From: PZPK01 sp965230795
Lineage (GTDB): Bacteria > Pseudomonadota > Gammaproteobacteria > Pseudomonadales > Oleiphilaceae
Direction: 5' to 3'
Length of the DNA: 64,000 nt
Assembly (NCBI GenBank): GCA_965230795.1
Contig: OZ246020.1
Span: 558,001 to 622,000 of the forward strand
Shown piece by piece: positions 52,453-61,425 of this stretch. The notes beneath the pieces were generated by a model that saw nothing but the letters and a program-made list of their open reading frames with translations, ran no database searches and was not told where the DNA came from. The position numbers and the translations under genes are program-made. Position 1 is the stretch's first letter. Each line of letters opens with the position of its first letter.

Positions 52453-55400
52453 ATGGAACGCAGATCAAGCCTGAGAAAACCGATTCACCACGACGCTGTT
52501 GTGCGCCTTGAAGGCGGCGCAAAATGGCCTTGTGTGATAGCGGATTATTGCTCAGAGGGCATGTTTCTCAAGTACTCTATCGGCGCATCAAAGGCCATTG
52601 AGTCTGATATGCAATCTGCGCAGGGTCGTACTCTGACCATTCTTTTCTCCGGCCGTACCGGCAAGGAGTTTGCAATCGAAGCCCATCCAGCGCACATGAT
52701 GAGAGGGGCATCCGGCATAAGATTTGTTCGTCAGTATCCCGACGCGATTTTGGCTCTGCAAGAATACTCTGATGCTGAGGGGCAAAAGACAACGCCGCAG
52801 GAAGAAGTTGAGCATATTGTTCACGAATGCATTGATGCCATCCAACAAGCCGTAGAACCGGCAATGAATGGACTCTATCCCATTCTGGTTGATGAGATTA
52901 AGGCGGCAGCGGTGAAATGCAGTACCGACCAGCAAGCCAATGAAACCATGGAGATCGCCAATACCATCGAAAGGACGCAGGGAAGCATCCAGCAACGCTT
53001 CCTTAACGCAATTCGTGATCCTTTGGCGTTTACCCACGGGGGTGATTCACAGGGTGATGTCGTCGACCGCCTCGCTTTGATCGACAAAAATGAATTTGAA
53101 GACTGGCTGACAACCCGCGTTGTCATAACCAAAGCGGAGACCCAATACCGGGCAGAATTGTTGCCATTGAAAATGCGCCTGGATGCCATTGGTCTGGCCG
53201 ATAAGAAACATCATCAAAGTCCTTTTGGTCCCGCTTTGATAGTGAATGCATTCCAAACAGCAATAGCCAATTCCTTGAGTATCCTTGCTGTAGAACGTCT
53301 GGTATTCAAGGCGTTTGAAAAGCATGTGATGGAAGGGCTGGAAGATCTTTACCAGACGCTAAACCAGATTCTGATCGACCACAATATCTTGCCGGAACTG
53401 GACCCAAGTAAACAGATTCGCAAGAATCCCTCGCGAGAGCAGCCAAAGCAGGAAGCATCTCAGACCAAACAGGATGCCCAAGCCCCGGTAGCTGAAACTG
53501 TTGCAGAGGCTCCCTTGTCGCCCCCGCCTCTGGCGGATGTGACCGACGAACCCACCTTTTCATATGGTGGTGGGCGCTTTGATCCTTCCAAGAGTCCGGC
53601 TCAGCAAAGTGTTACCTCAACCAATCCACCATTTGCGGACGTATCGTCAGCCGACAAGGCGGCCCAATCACCTGACTCGGAACAGCTGGCAGCAGTTAAA
53701 ACATCCGAGCAGACCGCCAAGGCTGCGTTTGAGAATGTAATGGGGATGGTGCGCTCGCTCCATGCCCAGCAAGCCGCCGAGGTAGATACGAGTAACGCTC
53801 CTGTTGAAAATTATTCTCATGATGAGTTGTCAGAGGGATTGCGTGAGTTGCAGCTCGCCTCAGCGGATGAAGTCAGCGCGCTTGATGCTCGTCTTAGTCT
53901 GCTGGAAAGGGTTCTGGAAAACCTGAAACAAAGTGGTGCTGCCGGCAAAGGTATCCATGAGGATCAACAGGTTGCAATCGATGTGGTGGATCGATTCTTT
54001 GCGTCTCTGAAAAAGAACCCCCGTATTACCACAGAAGCCAAAGAGCAACTGCACAAGCTGGAAATCCCGGTACTGAAAGTGCTTCTTCAGGACGAGGGCT
54101 TTTTCGACGACAACAACAGTTCCGTGCGAGCGGTAATGAACCGTATTGCGCAGCTGGGCGCCAAAGGCTCACGTCTGAATCCTGCCAGTCGGAAACGGGT
54201 CGAAAGTCTGGTGCGCCAGATCGCCCAGGAGTTTGAGCAGGATACGGTTGTATTTGATCGTGCGCTGGGCGAGCTGGATCAGCTGGTTGAGCGTCAGAAC
54301 CTTCTGTACAAAAAGAACGTGGAGCGAGTGGCTGCCGCGGCAGAGGGAGTGCATCGTGTTGAACAGGCCAAGCTGGCAGTTGCCAGAGCGTTGAACGCCC
54401 GCTTGGGTGAGCGCGCCGTACCCGCAGCAGTAACCACACTGATAGATGAAGGTTGGCAGGATGTGCTCAACCTGACCCACATTAAACATGGCGAGTCGAG
54501 TCCTGAATGGAAGTCCAAGCTGGCTGTGATAGATAATCTCATGGCCTATGCCGACAACCCAGATGTAGGTCTGGATCTGAAGAGTCTCGTACCGAGCATT
54601 CAGGAGGGTTTGAAGTCGGTTTCCGGAACCAATGATGCATCGCCAAAAGTTCGAGAGACACTCAAACAGTTTTTTGCTGGCGTACCCGCGGGCAAGGTGG
54701 AGCGCGTCAAGCCGGAATTGAAGGAAGTTCCTCAGTCCGAGGATGATCTGGCTCGCAAGAATGTTGCAAAACTCAAAACGCTGAAGCCCTGGATCCTCAG
54801 GGCCAAGTCAGTAGCTGTGGGTTCCTGGGTGCAGTTCAACAAGCCCGAAGAAGAAACCCAGTATATGAGGCTTGTCTGGATCGCCAAAGGTTATAGCAAA
54901 TATGTCTTTGTTAACCACCAGGGTATGAAAGTGGTGGAGTTGGGGCTGTTCAAGTTTGCCAATTACCTGAAGGATTCGATAGCCCTGCCGGATCCCGGCT
55001 ACGAAATGCCGATCGTGAATCAGGGGCTCGACGACATGGTCAAGGACGTGTACGACCGTCTTGCATTCGAATCGAGTCATGATAAAGCTTCAGGGCTGCC
55101 CAACCACCATGAGTTTTGCCGTCAGGTCAGGGAAATTATGAAAAATGGCGAACCTGCGGCGGCTTGCAGCCTGTTGTTTATTCGTTTTGAAGCCATGCTG
55201 GAAGGCGTAGAGACTAATCTGTCAGCCAAGTTTAGCAAGCAAGTCGCGGAGACCATGGCGCCTTTTTGTTCAGAGGTATCGGTTTTAGGGAGAGTCGGTA
55301 AGCGAGACTTTGCCTTGTTTTCGGTCAATGACGAGATGGAGCTTCTGAACGTACGTTGTGGCGAAGTCTTAATGGAGTTGTGCGAGCAGGAGGAAAATGT

Positions 55401-56382
55401 TGAGGCGCGTTTGCTGGTGGCGGTGGGAGAGAGCCGTGCACATTTGGGCTTCAATAATCCTGAATCCATGTTGAGCCACGCGTCCAAGCCCGTCAGCGAG
55501 GCCTTTGTCGGACACAAACGTCCAATACCCGCCGACAGTTCACAAGAGATATCACCGGATTTGGATAATGAACGCGCCGAAGCTGCAGAGGCGGAGGCCG
55601 AGCCTCCCCTGTTAACGTCTGAGGTCGTGGATATTGATGAGCAGGCGCAAGAGCTTGAACCGGAAATCCAGAGCTTTTCCGATAGGGAGTTTGAAATTTA
55701 TTGTCAGCGTTCCATGTGCCTTGCCGATGATTCCATTCATGAAGAGCAGTATGAGCTGGTGTGCTCTGAAACCGGAAGCGGAGTGTCTTTTGAACCGGAT
55801 GATGAAGCCTCAAAACGGGCTTTGGATCAGTGGTGGATCGACACCCTGATAGCCAGCCGACAGTCTCAGGCGCCCAGCTGGGATGGCATTGACTTCATGC
55901 GTGTGAGATTAAGTGGCTACGCGTTTCTTGATGATGGATTCAAGGATCAATTAATTCAGCTTGCCGATGACGGTAAGTTGCAGGCGGGTCAAATATGGTT
56001 TGACCTGTACGATTGTGCTGTCATCCCCAATATGCATGCCGCCGCAGATATGATGAAACACTTGATGATCAAAGGCTATCGTTTCTGTCTCGATCAATTT
56101 GGTACCAGTCAATCACCGTTTCCTCTGCTGAAGGTACTTCCGGTAGATATGATCAAGATTGACCAAAGTTATATCGAATTGCTCAATGAAGACGAAGCCG
56201 ATGAGACGGCTGCGGATTCCGTGGTTGAAGTCGCCCACTATCTGGGCAAGGAAGTTCTTGCCTCTTCGGTAGACTCAGCCATTTGTTTGCAGCGGATGAA
56301 AAAGCTCAAAGTGGATTTTGTACAAGGCAGTACAATTTCCGAATACGAACTGCTCGATCAGGCCGCAATGGATACGGCCTGA
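52453..56382 (+). CDS. PilZ-DUF1631 protein with degenerate GGDEF and EAL
   Basis: This 1309-residue protein has no membrane helices. An N-terminal PilZ domain (about 1-105) carries RRSSLRKP and DYCSEGMFL; the arginines of a cyclic-di-GMP binding RxxxR are partly kept. A long alpha-helical DUF1631 region follows (about 130-750), with a Pro/Gln-rich stretch near 320-410. Next comes a GGDEF-like domain (about 870-1010) whose signature is VGKRDF, and an EAL-like domain (about 1075-1305) that lacks the EAL triad but keeps the KIDQSYI and DQFGTSQSP regions. It therefore probably binds cyclic-di-GMP or partners without making or breaking it. The gene is 54 bp after argA but is likely a separate function. 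Confidence 0.85.
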   Translation: MERRSSLRKPIHHDAVVRLEGGAKWPCVIADYCSEGMFLKYSIGASKAIESDMQSAQGRTLTILFSGRTGKEFAIEAHPAHMMRGASGIRFVRQYPDAILALQEYSDAEGQKTTPQEEVEHIVHECIDAIQQAVEPAMNGLYPILVDEIKAAAVKCSTDQQANETMEIANTIERTQGSIQQRFLNAIRDPLAFTHGGDSQGDVVDRLALIDKNEFEDWLTTRVVITKAETQYRAELLPLKMRLDAIGLADKKHHQSPFGPALIVNAFQTAIANSLSILAVERLVFKAFEKHVMEGLEDLYQTLNQILIDHNILPELDPSKQIRKNPSREQPKQEASQTKQDAQAPVAETVAEAPLSPPPLADVTDEPTFSYGGGRFDPSKSPAQQSVTSTNPPFADVSSADKAAQSPDSEQLAAVKTSEQTAKAAFENVMGMVRSLHAQQAAEVDTSNAPVENYSHDELSEGLRELQLASADEVSALDARLSLLERVLENLKQSGAAGKGIHEDQQVAIDVVDRFFASLKKNPRITTEAKEQLHKLEIPVLKVLLQDEGFFDDNNSSVRAVMNRIAQLGAKGSRLNPASRKRVESLVRQIAQEFEQDTVVFDRALGELDQLVERQNLLYKKNVERVAAAAEGVHRVEQAKLAVARALNARLGERAVPAAVTTLIDEGWQDVLNLTHIKHGESSPEWKSKLAVIDNLMAYADNPDVGLDLKSLVPSIQEGLKSVSGTNDASPKVRETLKQFFAGVPAGKVERVKPELKEVPQSEDDLARKNVAKLKTLKPWILRAKSVAVGSWVQFNKPEEETQYMRLVWIAKGYSKYVFVNHQGMKVVELGLFKFANYLKDSIALPDPGYEMPIVNQGLDDMVKDVYDRLAFESSHDKASGLPNHHEFCRQVREIMKNGEPAAACSLLFIRFEAMLEGVETNLSAKFSKQVAETMAPFCSEVSVLGRVGKRDFALFSVNDEMELLNVRCGEVLMELCEQEENVEARLLVAVGESRAHLGFNNPESMLSHASKPVSEAFVGHKRPIPADSSQEISPDLDNERAEAAEAEAEPPLLTSEVVDIDEQAQELEPEIQSFSDREFEIYCQRSMCLADDSIHEEQYELVCSETGSGVSFEPDDEASKRALDQWWIDTLIASRQSQAPSWDGIDFMRVRLSGYAFLDDGFKDQLIQLADDGKLQAGQIWFDLYDCAVIPNMHAAADMMKHLMIKGYRFCLDQFGTSQSPFPLLKVLPVDMIKIDQSYIELLNEDEADETAADSVVEVAHYLGKEVLASSVDSAICLQRMKKLKVDFVQGSTISEYELLDQAAMDTA

Positions 56383-56394
56383 TTAAGTCCGTCA

Positions 56395-57186
56395 CTATTT
56401 AATGTTGCGAGAATAAAAAATCTCGTGCATTTCCTTTTTCAGATTTGCCGCGATCTGGTCCCTTTCTGATTGAGAGATCGTATCTTTGCTCTCGCCGAAC
56501 AGGTAGTTTTCCAGCTCAAAATCTTTAAGCAGCATCTTGGTGTGGAAGGTATTTTCCTGGTACACGTTGACGTCGACCATCTGATAGGCGTCGCGGGTGT
56601 CGCGACTTAAATAGTTCTGAATCGAACTGATTTCATGATCGATATAGTGTTTGGTCCCGTCGACATCTCGGGTAAAGCCGCGCACCCGATAATCCAGCAT
56701 CACAATATCAGAATCGAAACTGTGGATCAGGTAGTTGAGTGCTTTCAATGGCGAGATGAGTCCACAGGTTGAAACGTCAATATCCGCTCTGAACGTGCTG
56801 ATACCGTTAACAGGGTGACTTTCAGGATAGGTGTGAACCGTCACGTGGCTTTTGTCCAGGTGTCCAACAATGCTATCCGGGAGTGGACCGGGAGCCTCGG
56901 TGGTGAGAGTCGTACTCGGCTCAATCTCATGTTCCGCAATCAGCATGGTAACGCTGGCGCCATGAGGATCATAATCCTGACGTGCAATATTCAGTATGTT
57001 GGCTTCAATAATGCTAACGACGTCTGTCAGAATCTGAGTCAGTCGCTCGGCATTGTACATTTCGTCAATGTAGGCGATGTACTCTCGGCGATCCTTGTCG
57101 GTTTTCGCGTAGCAGATATCGTATATGTTAAAGCTGAGCGATTTAGTCAGGTTGTTAAACCCGTGCAGTTTCAACTTCTTGTCCAT
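56395..57186 (-). CDS. speD: S-adenosylmethionine decarboxylase proenzyme
   Basis: SpeD supplies decarboxylated SAM for spermidine synthesis. The 263-residue product is of the E. coli class, which is about 264 residues. It self-cleaves before Ser113 in LDKSHVTVHTYPE, creating the pyruvoyl group; Cys141 in VSTCGLISPLKALN is the probable proton donor. GGGGAGAGG lies before the ATG at 57186. It is convergent with the PilZ-DUF1631 gene at 12 bp, with no visible terminator between. No spermidine synthase gene (speE) is seen nearby. Confidence 0.96.
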   Translation of the reverse strand: MDKKLKLHGFNNLTKSLSFNIYDICYAKTDKDRREYIAYIDEMYNAERLTQILTDVVSIIEANILNIARQDYDPHGASVTMLIAEHEIEPSTTLTTEAPGPLPDSIVGHLDKSHVTVHTYPESHPVNGISTFRADIDVSTCGLISPLKALNYLIHSFDSDIVMLDYRVRGFTRDVDGTKHYIDHEISSIQNYLSRDTRDAYQMVDVNVYQENTFHTKMLLKDFELENYLFGESKDTISQSERDQIAANLKKEMHEIFYSRNIK

Positions 57187-57306
57187 CAGCCTCTCCCCGA
57201 TTGAGATCGATGAGTCGCGCCTTGCATCATATCAATGTTGAAAAGGCGCGTAAAAAACCGCGTATTATGCATTGGAATGGGGTATTTGCAATCGCAAATT
57301 TTCGTT

Positions 57307-57729
57307 CTAGATGCTCTCTCGAATTTCGTAGGTGTGCTGAATGTCGACGCCGCCTTTTTCCAACATGATGGACGCTGAACAGTACTTCTCGGCGGACAGC
57401 GCAACAGCGCGTTTTACGAGATTTTCCTTAAGTGACTTGCCGGTGACTACAAAATGAATTCGGATTTGCGTAAAGACACTGGGAACAGCGTCGGCACGTT
57501 CAGCTTCGATCTCTGCGTGGCAATCTTCCACCTGCTGACGAGATTTCTGCAGGATACTCATTACATCGAAAGAAGTGCAGGCGCCCAGGCCAAGGAGCAG
57601 CATTTCCATGGGGCGTGGCCCCTGATTCTGTCCACCATGGTCGGGAGGTCCATCCATAACCACGGTGTGACCTGAACCGGACTCGCCAACAAATTTGGCG
57701 TTTCCATCCCAACGTATCTTGGCTTTCAT
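57307..57729 (-). CDS. OsmC-family protein, YhfA type
   Basis: This 140-residue OsmC-like protein belongs to the group that often lies beside crp in gammaproteobacteria. The two reactive cysteines of the family fall in LLLGLGACTSFD (about residue 52) and EKYCSASIML (about 115). OsmC proteins reduce organic hydroperoxides; the YhfA subgroup has no proven substrate. It is divergent from the vfr gene across a 259-bp region and separated from speD by 120 bp. The layout beside crp is conserved and supports the assignment. Confidence 0.9.
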   Translation of the reverse strand: MKAKIRWDGNAKFVGESGSGHTVVMDGPPDHGGQNQGPRPMEMLLLGLGACTSFDVMSILQKSRQQVEDCHAEIEAERADAVPSVFTQIRIHFVVTGKSLKENLVKRAVALSAEKYCSASIMLEKGGVDIQHTYEIRESI

Positions 57730-57898
57730 AGATTGATCTCGGCAGTGATTACAAAAGAGGCACGGAGATTAACACAATTCTGCTTTTAGCCCTAAATTGT
57801 GTCACATTAAAAAAGGTGGAATTGATTTATTGGTCTATACTTTTTAAAGATCAATGAGTTGCTAGGCTTTTGAGTCGATCTGGTGGTCAAGTAGACTG

Positions 57899-57938
57899 CG
57901 CCAGACAGGATGAGCCTGGCGAAAGGGGTGCGTTCCCC
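57899..57938 (+). other. Two hairpins in the vfr leader
   Basis: Ahead of the vfr start lies a 6-bp stem CGCCAG (57899-57904) with CTGGCG (57916-57921) whose 11-base loop ACAGGATGAGC exposes GGA, the core of CsrA/RsmA sites. A second stem, GGGG (57925-57928) with CCCC (57935-57938), follows at once. AAAAAGGAAG lies right after it. The pair begins 90 bases before the ATG and would be in any transcript that starts upstream. Confidence 0.45.
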
Positions 57939-57988
57939 AAAAAGGAAGTGCAGTTGAAGCGCAAGTAAGCATATAAAAGGTAACCAGA

Positions 57989-58630
57989 ATGTCCACGATC
58001 TTAAAACCGGTAGAAAGCAAGACCAAGCACCTGGATTTTTTCCTGTCGCAATGTCATCGCCGGAAGTATCCAAGCAAGAGCACTATCATCTACGCCGGTG
58101 ATAAAAGTGATTCCCTGTTTTACATAATCAAAGGTTCGGTGACTGTCATCATCGAGGATGATGACGGCCGCGAGATGATTATGGCCTACCTCAATACGGG
58201 TGACTTTTTTGGCGAGATGGGCCTGTTTGACAATATGGACTCCAGAAGTGCCTGGGTAAAAGCCAAGTCCGAGTGTGAGGTGGCTGAAATCAGCTACACC
58301 AAGTTCCGCGAGATTTCTCAGCAGGATCCTAGAATCCTCTATTTTATTGGTGAACAGATGGCGAGTCGTCTGCGTCAGACCACCAGAAAAGTAGGAGACC
58401 TGGCATTTTTGGATGTGACCGGTCGGGTGGCGCGGACTTTACTGGATTTGTGTAAAGAGCCCGACGCCATGACACACCCCGATGGCATGCAGATCAAAAT
58501 TACACGGCAGGAGATCGGTCGCATTGTGGGGTGTTCCAGAGAAATGGTCGGACGGGTACTCAAGACTCTGGAGGATCAGGGCCTGGTGCAGGTCAAGGGT
58601 AAAACCATGGTTGTCTATGGTACGCGCTAA
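57989..58630 (+). CDS. vfr: Crp/Vfr-type cyclic AMP receptor protein
   Basis: This global regulator binds cAMP and DNA. The 213-residue product has the cyclic-nucleotide pocket with GDFFGEMGLF and SRSAWVKAKSECEVAEISY, close to the E. coli Crp sequence, and the recognition helix in GRIVGCSREMVGRVLKTLEDQGL. Length and motifs fit Vfr of Pseudomonas as well as Crp. Regulation may run through its own 259-bp upstream region, where two hairpins lie. AAAAGGTAACC precedes the ATG. It ends in a strong terminator. Confidence 0.95.
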   Translation: MSTILKPVESKTKHLDFFLSQCHRRKYPSKSTIIYAGDKSDSLFYIIKGSVTVIIEDDDGREMIMAYLNTGDFFGEMGLFDNMDSRSAWVKAKSECEVAEISYTKFREISQQDPRILYFIGEQMASRLRQTTRKVGDLAFLDVTGRVARTLLDLCKEPDAMTHPDGMQIKITRQEIGRIVGCSREMVGRVLKTLEDQGLVQVKGKTMVVYGTR

Positions 58631-58655
58631 GCGCTAGCTCGCAATTTTCTGGATC

Positions 58656-58687
58656 AAGGCAGGCTTTTTAGTCTGCCTTTTTTATTT
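58656..58687 (+). terminator. Intrinsic terminator of vfr
   Basis: A 9-bp stem with one G-U pair (AAGGCAGGC at 58656-58664 and GTCTGCCTT at 58671-58679) has a TTTTTA loop and a following T-run. Its tail overlaps the last codons of the convergent sensor kinase gene (stop at 58682). Confidence 0.85.
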
Positions 58688-60046
58688 GCATGAGGTGGCA
58701 GGGTATGTCTTCTGAAATATCAAACCTGCACAAAAGCCGCCTCCCGGGCGATTGCAGCATTCCAGCCGTCCTCCATGCAGCGCCATGATGCGTGAGACAA
58801 TGGCCAAGCCAATACCGTAGCCGCCCGTGGATTTGGAACGGCTGTCGTCTTCACGAAAGAATACCTGGGACAATCTGTCCAGGTTATGCTCAGCAGCTCC
58901 CTTCCCCTGATCCAACACACTTAAACCAATAGTGTCGTTTTCACTGCGCACTTGTATGGTAATGGTGCTCGCATCGGGGCTGTACTTGATCGCATTGCCT
59001 AGTATGTTCGTAAAGGCCCGCGAGATCAGATCCTGGTCGCCAAGGATGGTTTCCTGATGTTCTATCTGCTTCTCGATGCGGAGTTTTTTGTTCGTGAATT
59101 CAAGTTGGCTGTTGTCAATGCAGGCGTCGATGAGTTCAGTCAAGTCAATGGGATTGCGTTCGACAGGAACATCCGTGCTGTCCAGGCGCATATATGTCAG
59201 CAACTGATCCAATAGCGTATCCATGATCTGGGTCTGATGCTCGATAAGTTGCAGATATTCGGTAGACTGTTCGTTGTGATTGTCTGAACGTATCAGTTCC
59301 AGCGCCAGCTTCTGTCTTGTAAGAGGTGTTCTGATTTCGTGGGATATATCCTGAAACAACTGTTTCTGCTGCGACAGAAGCTGATGTATCCGATCAGCCA
59401 TGTGGTCAAAGCTCCGAGCCAGCTGACCCAGTTCGTCGCGCCTGTTGCCAATACGCTGTGAGACCCGTGCCGTTAGATCACCTTCTGCCATCAGGTTACT
59501 CGCACGTCGAAGGATTCCCACGGGCCTTGAAACAGAGCGCGCCAGCCATAGGGAGCCAAGCAAAATGATGAGTGTGGTGATTCCAAATCGAAGACCATGC
59601 CAGCCGGAATTCATTGGTGAGCCTTCACTGTCTTTTGGACGAGCATCGATTTCGACTAAATAGCGCTTACCGTTTGCTGACTGAATCAGAAACACAGGGT
59701 GTCGCGGCGGTCGCCTTTTTAACCAGCGTTGATGAAAACTCTGAGATACTCCAGAGTTTTTGGCCTGGGCCAGTATGGATCTGGATTCCGCATCCAATAG
59801 ACGAATGTTGACGCCCTGATTCCCTTGCTCACTGAGCCATGCCATTAGAGCGTTTTGTTCCCCAGACTCGAATGCCAACACCACTTGTTGAGCCGTGCTC
59901 CAGAGTTCGCTCCTTGTTGGACCCTGCTCAAACTGCTGGAAAACAATCTGTCGGGTAATGACGATATTGGCCCAGATGGCCAATGCCAGCGTCAGCCAGA
60001 AAACAAGCATGATTTTCCAAATCAGACGAATCTTCGGCCACTTCAT
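58682..60046 (-). CDS. CpxA-like sensor histidine kinase
   Basis: This 454-residue two-helix inner-membrane kinase resembles CpxA. Membrane segments lie at about 12-32 and 152-172, with a periplasmic region between. HAMP is at about 170-225, the phospho-acceptor His236 is in DISHEIRTPLTRQK, and the ATPase has NILGNAIKYS, LDQGKGA and GGYGIGLAIV. Its start overlaps the response regulator stop by 4 bases, so the pair is translationally coupled. The divergent CpxP-like gene and TTTAC repeats support a Cpx-type envelope-stress role; the precise periplasmic cue is unknown. Confidence 0.92.
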   Translation of the reverse strand: MKWPKIRLIWKIMLVFWLTLALAIWANIVITRQIVFQQFEQGPTRSELWSTAQQVVLAFESGEQNALMAWLSEQGNQGVNIRLLDAESRSILAQAKNSGVSQSFHQRWLKRRPPRHPVFLIQSANGKRYLVEIDARPKDSEGSPMNSGWHGLRFGITTLIILLGSLWLARSVSRPVGILRRASNLMAEGDLTARVSQRIGNRRDELGQLARSFDHMADRIHQLLSQQKQLFQDISHEIRTPLTRQKLALELIRSDNHNEQSTEYLQLIEHQTQIMDTLLDQLLTYMRLDSTDVPVERNPIDLTELIDACIDNSQLEFTNKKLRIEKQIEHQETILGDQDLISRAFTNILGNAIKYSPDASTITIQVRSENDTIGLSVLDQGKGAAEHNLDRLSQVFFREDDSRSKSTGGYGIGLAIVSRIMALHGGRLECCNRPGGGFCAGLIFQKTYPATSCK

Positions 60047-60744
60047 TCTCTGGTTTCCATATCTCGGGTCTTCAACAAATAGCCAACGCCTCTGACCGTA
60101 GTTATGCCGCTGTCGTAAAGCTTTCGACGCAGATTGCTGACATGCATATCGATAGCTCGATCATACAAGGTGAGCCGCCGTCCCAGCGCGTATTCCGTTA
60201 GTTCTGATTTGGATACAACCGTATCGCATTTGCGGGCAAGCAAGTCCAGAATGCGAAACTCGCTCTGAGTCAGATCTACGAGATGGCCAGCCTGAAGGAC
60301 TTCCAGTTTTTGCCGGTAGATCGTAAAGCCATTGAGTTCAATAATTGCTTGCTGATCTCCGTCACTCGGGTTGGCATCCATTTCCACACGCCGCAACAGA
60401 GCATTGATTCGGGCGATCAGCTCCCGGGGGTTAAATGGCTTTGGTAAATAGTCATCCGCGCCCAGCTCCAGTCCGATTATACGATCCAGGTCTTCGCCTT
60501 TCGCGGTTAACATAATGATTGGGGTGTGAACATTCACGCGAAGGCTCTTGAGTATTTCCAGTCCATTTTTTCCCGGCAGCATGATGTCCAGGACGATGGC
60601 ATCAAAGCTCTCATTATTGGCTTTGTACTCACCCTCCAAACCATCATAGGCGGGTACGGGTTCAAAGCCCTCCCGCTTCAGCACTGTGCACAAAAGGCTG
60701 CTGATTTCATCGTCGTCTTCAACGAGAAGTATGCGCTTATTCAT
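60043..60744 (-). CDS. CpxR-like OmpR-family response regulator
   Basis: This 233-residue regulator has a receiver domain (1-120) with the phospho-acceptor Asp53 in AIVLDIMLPGKNG, acidic pocket LLVEDDDE, and Lys103 region (KPF). An OmpR-type winged-helix DNA-binding domain follows (about 135-230), ending with RGVGYLL. It is first in a two-gene minus-strand operon with the kinase and divergent from the CpxP-like gene. The shared promoter region contains the repeated TTTAC half-sites that CpxR-type regulators read, so autoregulation is likely. Confidence 0.94.
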   Translation of the reverse strand: MNKRILLVEDDDEISSLLCTVLKREGFEPVPAYDGLEGEYKANNESFDAIVLDIMLPGKNGLEILKSLRVNVHTPIIMLTAKGEDLDRIIGLELGADDYLPKPFNPRELIARINALLRRVEMDANPSDGDQQAIIELNGFTIYRQKLEVLQAGHLVDLTQSEFRILDLLARKCDTVVSKSELTEYALGRRLTLYDRAIDMHVSNLRRKLYDSGITTVRGVGYLLKTRDMETRE

Positions 60745-60804
60745 TCACTCAGGTCCTGCTTGATCTCTGCCTAGTCTAACTCAGCGAATAAAAATCGCGT
60801 TGGC

Positions 60805-60841
60805 TTTACGCAGAATTTACGAATTCCAAACCCTGCTTTAC
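60805..60841. promoter_or_regulatory. CpxR-type box with three half-sites
   Basis: Three TTTAC half-sites lie at 60805-60809, 60816-60820 and 60837-60841. Starts are 11 and 21 bp apart, that is one and two helical turns. The minus-strand reading is GTAAA-N6-GTAAA for the first two, close to the E. coli CpxR consensus. The set sits between the regulator and the CpxP-like gene and could control both. Confidence 0.7.
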
Positions 60842-60910
60842 ATCCCGTTCGATACCATTTTAATCAGCCGTTCCGACGGCGATTCCATTCCATACACAGA
60901 TAGGTGAGTT

Positions 60911-61378
60911 ATGAAAAATGACATTTCAAAGCCCGGATTCCGGAGCTGGTTTATTCTGCCGCTATTGGCATTGTTATGTGTTGCGGTGGCTGCTCAGGCC
61001 GGCGGATTCCATGGTAAACGCGGTATGCATTCTCCATTTGAACGTATGCTGCAACACCTCGACCACCTTGATCTGAATGAAGCGCAAGAGCAGGAAGTGA
61101 AGGCGATTGTCAAAAAACATCAGGATCAAGCGCAAACTAACAAGAAAATGGAGCTGATGAAAACCATGCTCGAATTAAGTCCCAACGATCCGGACTATCT
61201 TCAGCAGATGACGGAACATGCAGATCAAGCAGCAGCGGAAATGCGCTCCATGATTGTCACAATGGCGCAGGTGCGCATGGAAATCTATGAGGTATTGACT
61301 CTCGAACAGGAGCAGGAGATTGAGCGGGCAATTGCCAAGAAGATTAAACGAATGCATCGCTATTCAGAAACGAACTAG
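60911..61378 (+). CDS. CpxP/Spy-like periplasmic chaperone
   Basis: This 155-residue periplasmic protein has a signal peptide (about 1-30, ending AQAGG) and an all-helical body. The LTxxQ-like repeats of the CpxP/Spy family appear as LDLNEAQEQEVKAI and LTLEQEQEIERAI. The family dampens CpxA or binds unfolded periplasmic proteins. Divergent position beside the two-component pair is the classical cpxP arrangement. The LTxxQ residues are partly altered (LNEAQ, LEQEQ), so identity is confident only at family level. AGATAGGTGAGTT precedes the ATG. Confidence 0.85.
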   Translation: MKNDISKPGFRSWFILPLLALLCVAVAAQAGGFHGKRGMHSPFERMLQHLDHLDLNEAQEQEVKAIVKKHQDQAQTNKKMELMKTMLELSPNDPDYLQQMTEHADQAAAEMRSMIVTMAQVRMEIYEVLTLEQEQEIERAIAKKIKRMHRYSETN

Positions 61379-61393
61379 GGAAGTAGCAGCAAA

Positions 61394-61417
61394 ACGCTGG
61401 CTCTGTTTGGCCAGCGT
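61394..61417. terminator. Terminator between the CpxP-like gene and the transferase gene
   Basis: An 8-bp perfect stem, ACGCTGGC (61394-61401) with GCCAGCGT (61410-61417), has an 8-base loop. It is followed by GTTTG on the plus strand and TTTTGC on the minus strand, so it may serve both convergent genes weakly. Confidence 0.6.
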
Positions 61418-61425
61418 GTTTGCGT

